Positions 1 through 6,904 of a DNA stretch of 15,388 bases are shown one piece after another. This DNA is from CAYXRK01 sp964467615 (GTDB lineage: Bacteria; Hydrogenedentota; Hydrogenedentia; Hydrogenedentales; GCA-2746185), in the NCBI GenBank assembly GCA_964467615.1, contig CAYXRK010000111.1, forward strand, positions 1 through 15,388. Reading direction: 5' to 3'. The notes beneath the pieces were generated by a model. The model made no database searches. It had not been told where the DNA came from and saw nothing but the letters and a program-made list of their open reading frames with translations. The position numbers and the translations under genes are program-made. Each line of letters opens with the position of its first letter. Within the stretch, counting starts at the first letter, position 1.

Positions 1-43
1 CCGCGCCACGAGTATGAACGAATATCGGAAGAGCAGTCGCGCG

Positions 44-2452
44 CTAACGATAGCGTCCGCCGCGTCCGCCACCGCCCTCGCGCCGCGGAGGGCCGCCTCG
101 ATCCGGGCCGCGTCCGCCTCGGTCGCCTCCTCGATCGGGGCCCCGATCACCGCCCCTGTCGGGGCCGCGATCGCGATCACGCGGAGGACGATCGCGGTCG
201 GAGTCGCGCGGGCCGCGGTCGCGTGGGCCGCGATCGCGATCACCGCCACCCCCTCGCGGAGGACCGCCCCTATCGGAATCGCGCGGGCCGCGATCACGAG
301 GGCCACGGTCTTGCCTAGCCGCCTGGAGGTCGTCCTCGCTGATTCGGCCAAGTTCGATGTCGGCCTGGACCTTAGACAAGTTGACCCGGCCCATGTGGTC
401 GATTTCGATGACTTTCACATCGACCTCGTCGCCGACGTCGAGCACGTCTTCCACGCGATTGACGTGGCCCGGCGCAAGCTCGGAGATATGCACGAGACCT
501 TCCTGCGAGCCGACGACGCTAACGAACGCGCCGAAGTTCATCAGCCGCGTCACGGTGCCGTGGTATACGCGACCGACTTCCGCGGAAGCGGTCAGGTTTT
601 GAATCATTTCGATCGCCGCCCGCGCCGCATCGCCGTCGACCGCCGCGACGTTTACAGTGCCGTCGTCCTGGACCTCGATCTCGGTCCCGGTCGACGCCTG
701 AATTTCGCGGATGACTTTGCCGCCCGGCCCGATGATTTCGCGGATTTTATCGACCGGAATCTTGATGCTGATGATTCGCGGCGCATACTGCGAAAGTTCC
801 GAACGCGGCTCGGCCAAGGCCTCGGCCATCTTGTCGAGGATGTGTTCGCGGCCCTTGCGCGCCTGATCGAGCGCGCGGCGCATGATTTCCTTCGAGACGC
901 CCGCGATCTTGCAGTCCATCTGAAACGCGGTAACGCCGTCACGGCTTCCGCAGACCTTGAAGTCCATGTCACCGAGGTGATCTTCCGCGCCCAAAATGTC
1001 GGAAAGTATGCGGACCTCATCGCCTTCCTTCACCAAGCCCATCGCGATGCCCGCGATCGGCGTTGCAATCGGGACGCCCGCGTCCATCAGACTCAGCGAT
1101 CCGCCGCATACGCTCGCCATCGAGCTCGATCCGTTGCTCTCAGTAATCTCGGAGACCACTCGAATCGTATAGGGGAAGTTGTCTTCCGCGCCGTTTTCCT
1201 CGAAGGGAAGAATGCCCTCGAGGGCGCGTTCCGCCAGGCGGCCATGACCGATCTCCCGGCGTCCGGGGCCCATGATACGGCGGACCTCGCCGACCGACCA
1301 GGGCGGGAAATTGTAGTGAAGGTAAAATCGCTTGAAGGTGTCTCCGACGAGTTCGTCGCTGCGCTGTTCGTCTCGGCTCGTGCCAAGCGTCGTGGTGACC
1401 AACGCCTGCGTCTCGCCGCGTTGGAACAGCGCTGAACCGTGGGCGCGGGGGAACACGCCGACTTCGATGGAGATCGGGCGAATTTCATCAAGCCCGCGGC
1501 CGTCCACGCGGCGGCTCGTCTCGATGACCTGCGCGCGCATGGTCGAACCTTCGAGGTCGTCGAACGCCCCGTCGATTTCGTCCTTCTTTTTCGCGAACGC
1601 CTCTTCGCCCAACTTCGTGGCAAATGCCGCGCGGACTTTTGCTTTCGCGGCGTTAATCGCGTCTTGGCGCGGATGCTTCTCCTTGATGTTCAGGGCGCTC
1701 TTCAGGTCCGCCGCCGCCAACGCTTTGACTTCGGCCGCAATGGCTTCATCGACCTTGGGTGCCTCGATGACGATCTTTTCTACACCGGCCAGCCGCCGAA
1801 GTTCATCGATCGCCTCGATGATTTTCTTGATCGACTCATGCCCGAATTCGAGTGCATCGAGCAAAACGTCTTCCGACTCTTCGTGCGCGGCGCCCTCGAC
1901 CATGATGATTGCGTCTCGCGTTCCCGCCATCACGATGTTGAGCGAGCTGTCCGCCATTGCTTCGACGGACGGATTTATGATCAGTTGGCCGTCGATGCGG
2001 CCTACCCGCACCGCGCCGATGGGTCCGTTGAAGGGGAATTTCGAAATGTGCACCGCGGCTGAGGCCGCATTTATTGAAAGCACGTCGGGGTCGTTCACGT
2101 TGTCCGCCGAGAACACCGTCTGGCAGACCTGCACCTCCCGCCTGCACCCTTTTGGAAACAGGGGCCGCAAGGGCCGATCCGTCAATCGCGCGATAATGAT
2201 TTCGCGCTCGCTCGGCCTCGCTTCACGCCGAAAGAAATTGCCTGGGATGTGTCCCGCCGCGTAACTCTTCTCCCGATAGTCCACCGTCATCGGGAAGAAA
2301 TCCCCGGGACGATCCACGTCCGCACACGCGAACGCCGACAACACCATCGTATCGCCTGCCCGGACCAACACGGCGCCGTGCGCCTGTTTTGCGATGCGTC
2401 CGGTTTCGAAGATCAAATCTTCGTTTCCTACTCGTACCGTAACTCTTTCCAT
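44..2452 (-). CDS. pnp: Polynucleotide phosphorylase (PNPase) with long RG-rich tail
   Basis: PNPase degrades RNA 3'-5' using phosphate and normally acts as a cytoplasmic trimer in the RNA degradosome. The 802-residue product shows the whole family order: first RNase PH domain, helical linker, second RNase PH domain with the ESNGSSSMASVCGG phosphate-site motif and the acidic GDMDFKV motif (D495, D497), then a KH domain with the GPGGK loop and an S1 domain (EVGRVYHGTVTRLMNFGAFV). The body is about the length of the E. coli enzyme (711 residues). The extra length is a low-complexity tail from about residue 714, listed separately. The ATG start has GAGG and GGAGAAG upstream. It follows rpsO on the same strand, the classical rpsO-pnp order. 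Identification is very secure. Confidence 0.98.
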   Translation of the reverse strand: MERVTVRVGNEDLIFETGRIAKQAHGAVLVRAGDTMVLSAFACADVDRPGDFFPMTVDYREKSYAAGHIPGNFFRREARPSEREIIIARLTDRPLRPLFPKGCRREVQVCQTVFSADNVNDPDVLSINAASAAVHISKFPFNGPIGAVRVGRIDGQLIINPSVEAMADSSLNIVMAGTRDAIIMVEGAAHEESEDVLLDALEFGHESIKKIIEAIDELRRLAGVEKIVIEAPKVDEAIAAEVKALAAADLKSALNIKEKHPRQDAINAAKAKVRAAFATKLGEEAFAKKKDEIDGAFDDLEGSTMRAQVIETSRRVDGRGLDEIRPISIEVGVFPRAHGSALFQRGETQALVTTTLGTSRDEQRSDELVGDTFKRFYLHYNFPPWSVGEVRRIMGPGRREIGHGRLAERALEGILPFEENGAEDNFPYTIRVVSEITESNGSSSMASVCGGSLSLMDAGVPIATPIAGIAMGLVKEGDEVRILSDILGAEDHLGDMDFKVCGSRDGVTAFQMDCKIAGVSKEIMRRALDQARKGREHILDKMAEALAEPRSELSQYAPRIISIKIPVDKIREIIGPGGKVIREIQASTGTEIEVQDDGTVNVAAVDGDAARAAIEMIQNLTASAEVGRVYHGTVTRLMNFGAFVSVVGSQEGLVHISELAPGHVNRVEDVLDVGDEVDVKVIEIDHMGRVNLSKVQADIELGRISEDDLQAARQDRGPRDRGPRDSDRGGPPRGGGGDRDRGPRDRGPRDSDRDRPPRDRDRGPDRGGDRGPDRGGDRGGRGPDRGGPPRREGGGGRGGRYR
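47..313 (-). other. RG/RD-rich disordered C-terminal tail of PNPase
   Basis: About 89 residues (714-802) made almost only of R, G, D and P. RDRGPRD-type units occur in two similar blocks, then RGGDRG units, ending in GGGGRGGRYR. The DNA shows matching imperfect direct repeats of GC-rich hexamers, so the tail probably grew by slippage. RGG/RG tails commonly bind RNA or support protein-protein contacts and condensates. That role here is inference. Confidence 0.85.
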
Positions 2453-2596
2453 TACCTCGTCTTCTCCATGTCCAATTGATACACTTCTCCCGTCGAATCA
2501 ATGCGTGTTCGGAACACTGGTTCCTCGGCGGACTTCCGCCCGTCTCCACGATGCGCCCCGCGGGGCCGTTTCCAATGATTCTCTTCTTTCCCGTTC
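2453..2596 (-). promoter_or_regulatory. rpsO-pnp intercistronic leader with stacked hairpins
   Basis: On the transcript of this 144-base gap there are several short perfect inverted repeats: the palindrome GCCCCGCGGGGC (2555-2566), a 5-bp stem with tetraloop (2527-2540), a GGAAC/GTTCC stem (2511-2524) and an overlapping GTGTT/AACAC stem (2505-2517). The last two share bases and cannot form together. In other bacteria the rpsO-pnp gap carries the RNase III/PNPase autoregulatory element. The same role here is plausible but inferred. Confidence 0.5.
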
Positions 2597-2863
2597 CTAC
2601 TTCCGGAGACCGAGCGCTTGAATGACCGCCCGATATCTTTCGATGTCCCTGTTCCGTAGATAGTTGAGCAGGTTGCGCCGGCTGCCTACCATTTTCAATA
2701 GGCCCCGCCGGCCGGCGAAATCTTTTGCGTGCGCCTTGAAGTGCTCCGTTAGCGTGTTGATTCGCTCCGTGAGCAGCGCGATTTGCACTTCCGCCGATCC
2801 TGTGTCCGCTTCGCCGCGGCCAAATTCCTTGATTAACGTCGATTTGCGATCCTTCGTTACCAT
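2597..2863 (-). CDS. rpsO: 30S ribosomal protein uS15
   Basis: An 88-residue protein of normal length for uS15, the small-subunit protein that binds the 16S rRNA central domain early in assembly. Recognisable family segments are the N-terminal helix with GEADTGSAEVQIALLTERI, the LTEHFK motif, HAKDFAGRRGLLKMVGSRR and the C-terminal LLNYLRNRDIERY. The reading frame stays open further upstream, but the ATG at 2863 is chosen because the family N-terminus begins there and AGGTGG lies just upstream. It sits between pgk and pnp on the same strand. uS15 often represses its own mRNA, and the 137-base gap upstream would be the place for such a site. Confidence 0.97.
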   Translation of the reverse strand: MVTKDRKSTLIKEFGRGEADTGSAEVQIALLTERINTLTEHFKAHAKDFAGRRGLLKMVGSRRNLLNYLRNRDIERYRAVIQALGLRK

Positions 2864-3000
2864 GATCCACCTGTCCCTTTCGTTCGGCTGGGACCCAGTC
2901 CGCCGCCGGTGGAGGCGGTCGGCCGAGTACCAGCTATTCACATTTTGTGTGGCGCAGCCGCCCTCGGCTGCGTCCAACCAACGGGCGTCGCCCGAAGTTG
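2864..3000. repeat. pgk-rpsO gap with GC-rich hairpins
   Basis: This 137-base gap has an 8-bp perfect hairpin, CGCAGCCG-CCCT-CGGCTGCG, at 2953-2972. Next to it is a 5-bp hairpin (2982-2994), and there are smaller palindromes at 2888-2898 (CTGGGACCCAG) and 2939-2949. No T-run follows the large hairpin on either strand, so it is not a typical intrinsic terminator. It may be a dispersed palindromic element, an mRNA stabiliser behind pgk, or part of an rpsO leader. No open reading frame with support was seen. Confidence 0.5.
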
Positions 3001-4197
3001 CTATTTCTTGTCCGTCAGCACTGCGAGTCCCGGAAGTTCTTTTCCTTCCAGAAGTTCAAGCGACGCGCCGCCACCCGTCGATACGTGCGACATTTTGTCC
3101 GCAACGCCAAACTGGGCCACTGCGGCCGCTGTGTCGCCGCCGCCGATCACGCTAGTGATGGGGTGACTCGCGAGGAATTCGGCGATGCTGCGCGTACCAT
3201 TACTGAACGGCGGCATTTCGAAAACACCGAGTGGACCGTTCCAAACGACGATCCGGCATTTATCTAGTGCTTCGGTAAAGGATGCCACGGATCGGGGTCC
3301 AATATCCAGTCCCATCCAGCCGGGAAGCATATCTTCCGCGTTTACGGTTGCCGTCTTTGCGTCCGGCGAGAACGAATCCGCGATGACGGCATCGACCGGC
3401 AAGAGCAGTTTGACCTTCGATTTCGAGACCTTGTCGAGAATGGCCCTGGCGGTGTCGAGGCCCTTTTCGTCCAATAAGGACGTGCCGATTTCGCGGCCTT
3501 GGGCCTTCCAAAAGGTAAACGCCATCGCCCCGCCGATCAGCAAGTAATCGACCAGCTTCAGCAAATTCTCGATTACCGTAATTTTATCGGATACCTTCGC
3601 TCCGCCCAGGATCGCGGCTAGTGGACGTTCTGGATTCGCCAGAATTTTCGAGAAATACTCCAGTTCCTTGGCGACCAAAAAACCCGCTGCGCGCGTTTCA
3701 AACAGTCGAGCCGCACCCTCGGTGGATGCGTGCGCCCGATGTACCGCGCCGAAAGCATCGCTGACGTATACGTCGCCCAGCTTCGCCAGTTCCGCGGAGA
3801 GCACCGAATCGTTCTTCGTCTCGCCTGGATGGAACCGCGTGTTCTCGAGCAGGACTACGTCGCCGGAGCGCATGGCCGAAACCGCTGCTGTCGCGGCGGG
3901 GCCCACGACTTCGTCCACTTTCGTGACGTTTCCCCCGATGATCGCACGGAGATGATCCGCGATCGGATCGAGCATGTACTTCGAATTGTCCTCGCCGGAC
4001 TTCGGACGCCCGAGGTGCGTCATGAGCACGAGCTTGCCGCCGTGTTCCCGGACGTACTCAATGCTACGCAACGCCTCGCGAATACGCGTATCGTCGCGCA
4101 CACTGCCGTCCCCGTTTTGCGGAACGTTGAAATCGACCCGCATCAGGACGCGCTTGCCGCGCACGTCCACGTCCGCCAGGGACAGCTTACGCCACAT
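3001..4197 (-). CDS. pgk: Phosphoglycerate kinase
   Basis: Transfers the phosphate of 1,3-bisphosphoglycerate to ADP in glycolysis, or runs in reverse in gluconeogenesis; cytoplasmic. The 398-residue product is full length. It has the N-terminal RVDFNVP substrate motif, LMTHLGRPK, the LLENTRFHPGE segment, the nucleotide-domain ILGGAKVSDKI, WNGPLGVFE, and the C-terminal GGGDTAAAV and STGGGASLELLEGK motifs. The start is ATG at 4197. No Shine-Dalgarno is visible before it, and the start codon lies inside the last codons of the small ORF at 4187-4315. Translation is therefore probably coupled to that ORF. It lies downstream of gap in the usual gap-pgk order. Confidence 0.98.
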   Translation of the reverse strand: MWRKLSLADVDVRGKRVLMRVDFNVPQNGDGSVRDDTRIREALRSIEYVREHGGKLVLMTHLGRPKSGEDNSKYMLDPIADHLRAIIGGNVTKVDEVVGPAATAAVSAMRSGDVVLLENTRFHPGETKNDSVLSAELAKLGDVYVSDAFGAVHRAHASTEGAARLFETRAAGFLVAKELEYFSKILANPERPLAAILGGAKVSDKITVIENLLKLVDYLLIGGAMAFTFWKAQGREIGTSLLDEKGLDTARAILDKVSKSKVKLLLPVDAVIADSFSPDAKTATVNAEDMLPGWMGLDIGPRSVASFTEALDKCRIVVWNGPLGVFEMPPFSNGTRSIAEFLASHPITSVIGGGDTAAAVAQFGVADKMSHVSTGGGASLELLEGKELPGLAVLTDKK

Positions 4198-4315
4198 CGT
4201 CGCGGAAGAAGGCGATTATCTCGCGCCAGACAAGCCCGATCGGAAACGCCAGCAGCAGCAGGATGTTCAAGAAGAAATCGACCAGCGCCGAGAGTCCTGT
4301 GTTATCGGTATTCAT
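4187..4315 (-). CDS. Small hydrophobic protein B (42 aa), probably membrane-inserted
   Basis: A 42-residue ORF starting MNTDNTGLSALVDFF, with a long hydrophobic stretch (about residues 14-30, including NILLLLAFPIGLVW) and a charged end REIIAFFRDDVA. One transmembrane helix is likely. It begins 10 bases after the stop of the ORF at 4326-4454 and its last 11 bases overlap the start of pgk, whose ATG has no Shine-Dalgarno. Such tight packing argues for real translation. It resembles its upstream neighbour: an LSALVDFF...AFPIGLV pattern against LTALLNFL...LFPGLV, with the same length. I do not recognise a named family. It could be a short leader peptide that couples pgk translation, a GAPDH/PGK membrane tether, or chance. 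Confidence 0.6.
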   Translation of the reverse strand: MNTDNTGLSALVDFFLNILLLLAFPIGLVWREIIAFFRDDVA

Positions 4316-4325
4316 GGTGGGACTT

Positions 4326-4454
4326 CTATGGGTTGAACAACGCGGCGATCAGGTCGAGAAGCGATCGGAACGCCACGAGCCCGGGAAACAAGGTAACCTG
4401 AATGATCGATTGTAGGAAGTTGAGTAGCGCTGTCAAAAATGTTTGATCGCCCAT
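4326..4454 (-). CDS. Small hydrophobic protein A (42 aa), probably membrane-inserted
   Basis: A 42-residue ORF starting 8 bases after the gap stop codon, with AGG just ahead of the ATG. It reads MGDQTFLTALLNFLQS, then IIQVTLFPGLVAF and RSLLDLIAALFNP: hydrophobic or amphipathic throughout with one arginine in the middle, which suggests a membrane-associated hairpin or single helix. It is followed 10 bases later by a second ORF of the same length and similar pattern. The two look like a tandem duplication that diverged. It is transcribed between gap and pgk, so it would be made at high level. No known family is recognised, and function is unknown. Confidence 0.6.
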   Translation of the reverse strand: MGDQTFLTALLNFLQSIIQVTLFPGLVAFRSLLDLIAALFNP

Positions 4455-4462
4455 GACCTGAT

Positions 4463-5461
4463 TTACCCTTTCATTTTGCGGAACAAGTCAACGCAACGGT
4501 TGGAATAACCCCACTCATTATCATACCAGGATACGACCTTCACGAAATTTCCGTCTATCACCATCGTCAACTCCGAATCGAATACGCTCGATGCGGGGTT
4601 GCCGACGATGTCCTTGGAAACGATGGGGTCCTCACAGTATTCGAGAATCCCCTTGAGGGGACCGTCCGCCGCCGCCTTCATCGCTGAGTTGATGTCCGCC
4701 TTGGTGGCATTCTTCTCGAGTTCGGCGGTCAGATCCACCACCGATCCCACGGCGATCGGCACACGCATTGCCAGGCCGTCCAGTTTGCCGTTCAACGCCG
4801 GGAGTACCTGGCCCACCGCCCGCGCCGCGCCGGTCGTCGTCGGGATAACCGATTCGGCCGCCGAGCGAGCGCGACGCAGATCGCTATGCGGCATGTCCTG
4901 CACGCGCTGGTCGTTTGTGTACGCGTGGATCGTGTTCATCAATCCGCGCTTGATCCCGAAGCTCTCGTGGAGAACTTTGGCCACGGGGGCGAGACAGTTC
5001 GTCGTGCAACTCGCGTTCGACACGATCAGGTCCGTGGGCTTCAGCGTGTTGTCGTTCACGCCCATCACGATGATCGCGTCCACCGTGTCCTTCGGCGGCA
5101 CGCTCAGCAACACCTTCTTCGCGCCCGCTTGCACGTGAAGCAGGCATTGCTCCTTCGACGTAAATACTCCCGTCGATTCGAGCACCATCTCCACCCCGAG
5201 GTCTTTCCACTTGAGGTTTGCCGGGGCCTTCTCGGCCGTGATGGCGACTTCCTTGCCGTCGACCACGATGGCACTGCCTTTGGCGCTGACGGATCCAGGA
5301 TAGCGCCCGTAGGTGCTGTCGTACTTGAGCAGGTGAGCGAGCGTTTTGGCGTCCGTCAAATCGTTGATGGCGGCGACCTCAAATTCGCCGCCTTTCATCA
5401 AAACCTTAAATACGTTCCGGCCAATGCGGCCAAAACCGTTAATGCCGATGCGCGTAGCCAT
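4463..5461 (-). CDS. gap: Glyceraldehyde-3-phosphate dehydrogenase, type I
   Basis: Oxidises and phosphorylates glyceraldehyde-3-phosphate with NAD(P)+ in glycolysis; a cytoplasmic tetramer. The 332-residue protein has the Rossmann start RIGINGFGRIGRNVF, the active-site SNASCTTNCLAP with catalytic C152, the base H179 in NTIHAYTNDQ, RRARSAAESVIPTTTGAA, and the C-terminal SWYDNEWGYSNR. An acidic residue in AINDLTD (D34) after the second strand fits NAD+ preference. The ATG start is preceded by GGAAGG. It is the first gene of the minus-strand cluster gap, two small ORFs, pgk, rpsO, pnp. The only good promoter seen for the cluster lies about 100 bases upstream of this gene. Confidence 0.98.
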   Translation of the reverse strand: MATRIGINGFGRIGRNVFKVLMKGGEFEVAAINDLTDAKTLAHLLKYDSTYGRYPGSVSAKGSAIVVDGKEVAITAEKAPANLKWKDLGVEMVLESTGVFTSKEQCLLHVQAGAKKVLLSVPPKDTVDAIIVMGVNDNTLKPTDLIVSNASCTTNCLAPVAKVLHESFGIKRGLMNTIHAYTNDQRVQDMPHSDLRRARSAAESVIPTTTGAARAVGQVLPALNGKLDGLAMRVPIAVGSVVDLTAELEKNATKADINSAMKAAADGPLKGILEYCEDPIVSKDIVGNPASSVFDSELTMVIDGNFVKVVSWYDNEWGYSNRCVDLFRKMKG

Positions 5462-5558
5462 AGAACCTTCCCTTCCATCGTGATGTCAGCGTGAGACAAC
5501 CGGCCCCGCTGCGGCCCGGGCGGCGGACCATTCGAACTGCAAATGCAGCGGTGCGTGG

Positions 5559-5595
5559 GGCTTTAAGTATGCCGAACCTATGCGCAGAGCGTCAA
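5559..5595 (-). promoter_or_regulatory. Sigma-70-type promoter of the gap cluster
   Basis: On the minus strand TTGACG (5595-5590) is followed by an 18-base spacer and CATACT (5571-5566). These match the -35 at 5 of 6 positions and the -10 at 4 of 6. Transcription would begin near 5559 and leave a leader of about 98 bases before gap. That leader holds a small CTGCA/TGCAG palindrome (5538-5549) and a GC-rich stretch. Confidence 0.6.
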
Positions 5596-5645
5596 TCGCG
5601 CTGCGAGGGCGGGCGTTCAGGGGGCGAAGGTTTCTTGCTGGCGCA

Positions 5646-5665
5646 CACGGGCTGGAAAGCCCGTG
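5646..5665. repeat. Palindromic hairpin CACGGGCT-GGAA-AGCCCGTG
   Basis: An 8-bp perfect stem with a GGAA loop, 83 bases past the peroxiredoxin stop codon in the otherwise empty gap 5462-5748. Neither strand has a T-run, so it is not a typical terminator. It resembles the hairpin at 2953-2972 in stem length, loop length and placement behind a gene, which suggests a dispersed intergenic palindrome family. It could also protect the 3' end of the peroxiredoxin mRNA. Confidence 0.55.
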
Positions 5666-5748
5666 CTCCGTTGCGACGGACATGGCGTAGCGAGTCGATG
5701 CACGTCGTCGAGTATTCGCGCGGTGGTGGCGTAACGTTGTTGCGCAAT

Positions 5749-6231
5749 TTAAGGAGCGATTTCCCGAGCTGCGCAGAGAACCTTCTCGGCGTGACCGTTA
5801 GGCCTTACGTTGCGCCAGAGTTTGGCGACGCGGCCTTTCGTGTCGATGAGGAACGTCGAGCGCAGTACGCCGAAGAATCTGCGGCCATATAGCATTTTCT
5901 CGCCCCATGCGCCGTACTTCTCGCAGACGGCGTGGTCGAAATCGGAGAGCAGGGCGAAGTTGAGTTTGTGCTTCTCAATGAACTTGCAATGCGACTTGGC
6001 TGAGTCCGGACTGATACCCAATACGGCGGCGTTCAACTTGTGGAAATCACCCATCAGGTCTCGGAATTGTTCGGCCTCGAGCGTGCAGCCGGGAGTGTCG
6101 TCTTTCGGGTAGAAATAGACGACCGCGGATTTCCCCTTGAACGCGGACAACGAGACGCGCTCGCCGGTGTTGGAGTCGAGCGTGAATGCGGGAGCTTTTG
6201 CGCCTTCTTCAATGGCGGTGATTTTTGGCAC
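5749..6231 (-). CDS. bcp: Peroxiredoxin, BCP/PrxQ type
   Basis: A thiol peroxidase of 160 residues, expected to reduce H2O2 and organic peroxides in the cytoplasm. The AhpC/TSA fold is clear: APAFTLDSNTGERVSLSAFKGK, VVYFYPKDDTPGCT with peroxidatic C49, then LGISPDSAKSH and STFLIDTKGRV. The cysteine usually found five residues after the peroxidatic one in PrxQ (TPGCTxxxC) is replaced by glutamate here. C82 in SHCKFIEKH, in the next helix, could be the resolving cysteine, as in the rarer subgroup of this family. The start is GTG at 6231, 2 bases after the upstream stop codon, so translation is likely coupled to the winged-helix gene. No signal peptide. Confidence 0.93.
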   Translation of the reverse strand: MPKITAIEEGAKAPAFTLDSNTGERVSLSAFKGKSAVVYFYPKDDTPGCTLEAEQFRDLMGDFHKLNAAVLGISPDSAKSHCKFIEKHKLNFALLSDFDHAVCEKYGAWGEKMLYGRRFFGVLRSTFLIDTKGRVAKLWRNVRPNGHAEKVLCAAREIAP

Positions 6232-6233
6232 GG

Positions 6234-6809
6234 CTAGTCTTTGAGCAAATCGAATTCGTCGGTCAGTGTTTTTTGCAAATGAGATAGTGCGCGAATGTGA
6301 TCCGCGGCCACTCCCTCAAAGTAATCATCGAAGCCGTCGAATAGACTTCTAATGTGCTCGCCGCGCCAGGCGTCGCGAGGTTGGCGCAATTCATCGCGGA
6401 GACGCGCCACGTCTTGCAGCAGCCAGGCGCGGCGAGCCCCGTTCATGGCGGACGCTTCGATTTCGTCGACGACACGCATGAGGAGGGGCATCAGCACGGC
6501 GCGCGTTTCGAATTCGGCCACGGCGAGTTCGGGGAATTCGATATCGAACTTGGCGCGATCTTCGACCAGGTCGATGCCTCGCGGCGAAATGCGGATGCCG
6601 GCGAAGAGCGGCGGCGTGTAGCCGACCATCATTTCGACGAGGCCGCGGTCGTAAAGATAGAAGGCGTTCGGCGGCAGGACCTCGCGCGGAACGCCGGTGC
6701 GGTCGATAAGTTCCTCGGCGGACACCATCTGAAGCGGTTGCTCCTGGTAGACCTCGTAGAGATCGAGGAGAATCCGGCGGCGGATGGATTTTGGGTTGTC
6801 GCTTGGCAT
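6234..6809 (-). CDS. Unknown protein with winged-helix-like N-terminus
   Basis: A 191-residue protein of unrecognised family. The first 80 residues look like a winged helix: helix IRRRILLDLYEVYQE, then VSAEELIDRTGVPREVL, then a helix with LYDRGLVEMMVGY and a strand-turn IRISPRGIDLVED. This pattern is common in DNA-binding and scaffold domains. The second half is helical and charged (about residues 95-191), with no cysteine pair and no membrane segment. The frame is open 36 bases further upstream, but the ATG at 6809 is preferred because TATAAT ends 6 bases before it and no Shine-Dalgarno is visible. It is co-transcribed with the peroxiredoxin, so a peroxide-responsive regulator is one guess, with no direct evidence. 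Confidence 0.75.
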   Translation of the reverse strand: MPSDNPKSIRRRILLDLYEVYQEQPLQMVSAEELIDRTGVPREVLPPNAFYLYDRGLVEMMVGYTPPLFAGIRISPRGIDLVEDRAKFDIEFPELAVAEFETRAVLMPLLMRVVDEIEASAMNGARRAWLLQDVARLRDELRQPRDAWRGEHIRSLFDGFDDYFEGVAADHIRALSHLQKTLTDEFDLLKD

Positions 6810-6821
6810 GGCCCAATTATA
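6809..6821 (-). promoter_or_regulatory. Perfect -10 box immediately before an ATG (leaderless start)
   Basis: On the minus strand TATAAT (6821-6816) is followed by TGGGCC and then ATG. Transcription starting 6-8 bases after the box would begin at the ATG, giving an mRNA with almost no leader. No good -35 was found at normal spacing, though the box itself is a perfect match. Confidence 0.5.
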
Positions 6822-6844
6822 ACTGCGCATACTCGGGCGACTCA

Positions 6845-6872
6845 TTGAACGCTAATTCGGGCGTTTGATACC
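6845..6872 (+). promoter_or_regulatory. Weak candidate promoter of leuA
   Basis: TTGAAC (6845-6850), a 16-base spacer and GATACC (6867-6872), about 33 bases before the leuA ATG. The -35 is fair and the -10 matches only 3 of 6. No leucine-codon leader peptide or T-box could be made out in the 95 bases between the divergent genes. Confidence 0.3.
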
Positions 6873-6904
6873 CTTTTTGTGGACGAAAGGACGGTGTACC
6901 CCTT

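Noticed and set aside
14..1435. 473-codon open frame on the plus strand opposite pnp
   Set aside because: It mirrors the GC-rich codon pattern and repeat tail of pnp. The translation is low-complexity and resembles no family, and pnp on the other strand is certain.
5491..5892. 133-codon plus-strand ORF between gap and the peroxiredoxin
   Set aside because: It covers the gap promoter, a hairpin and the antisense end of the peroxiredoxin gene. The composition is shadow-like and no family is recognised.
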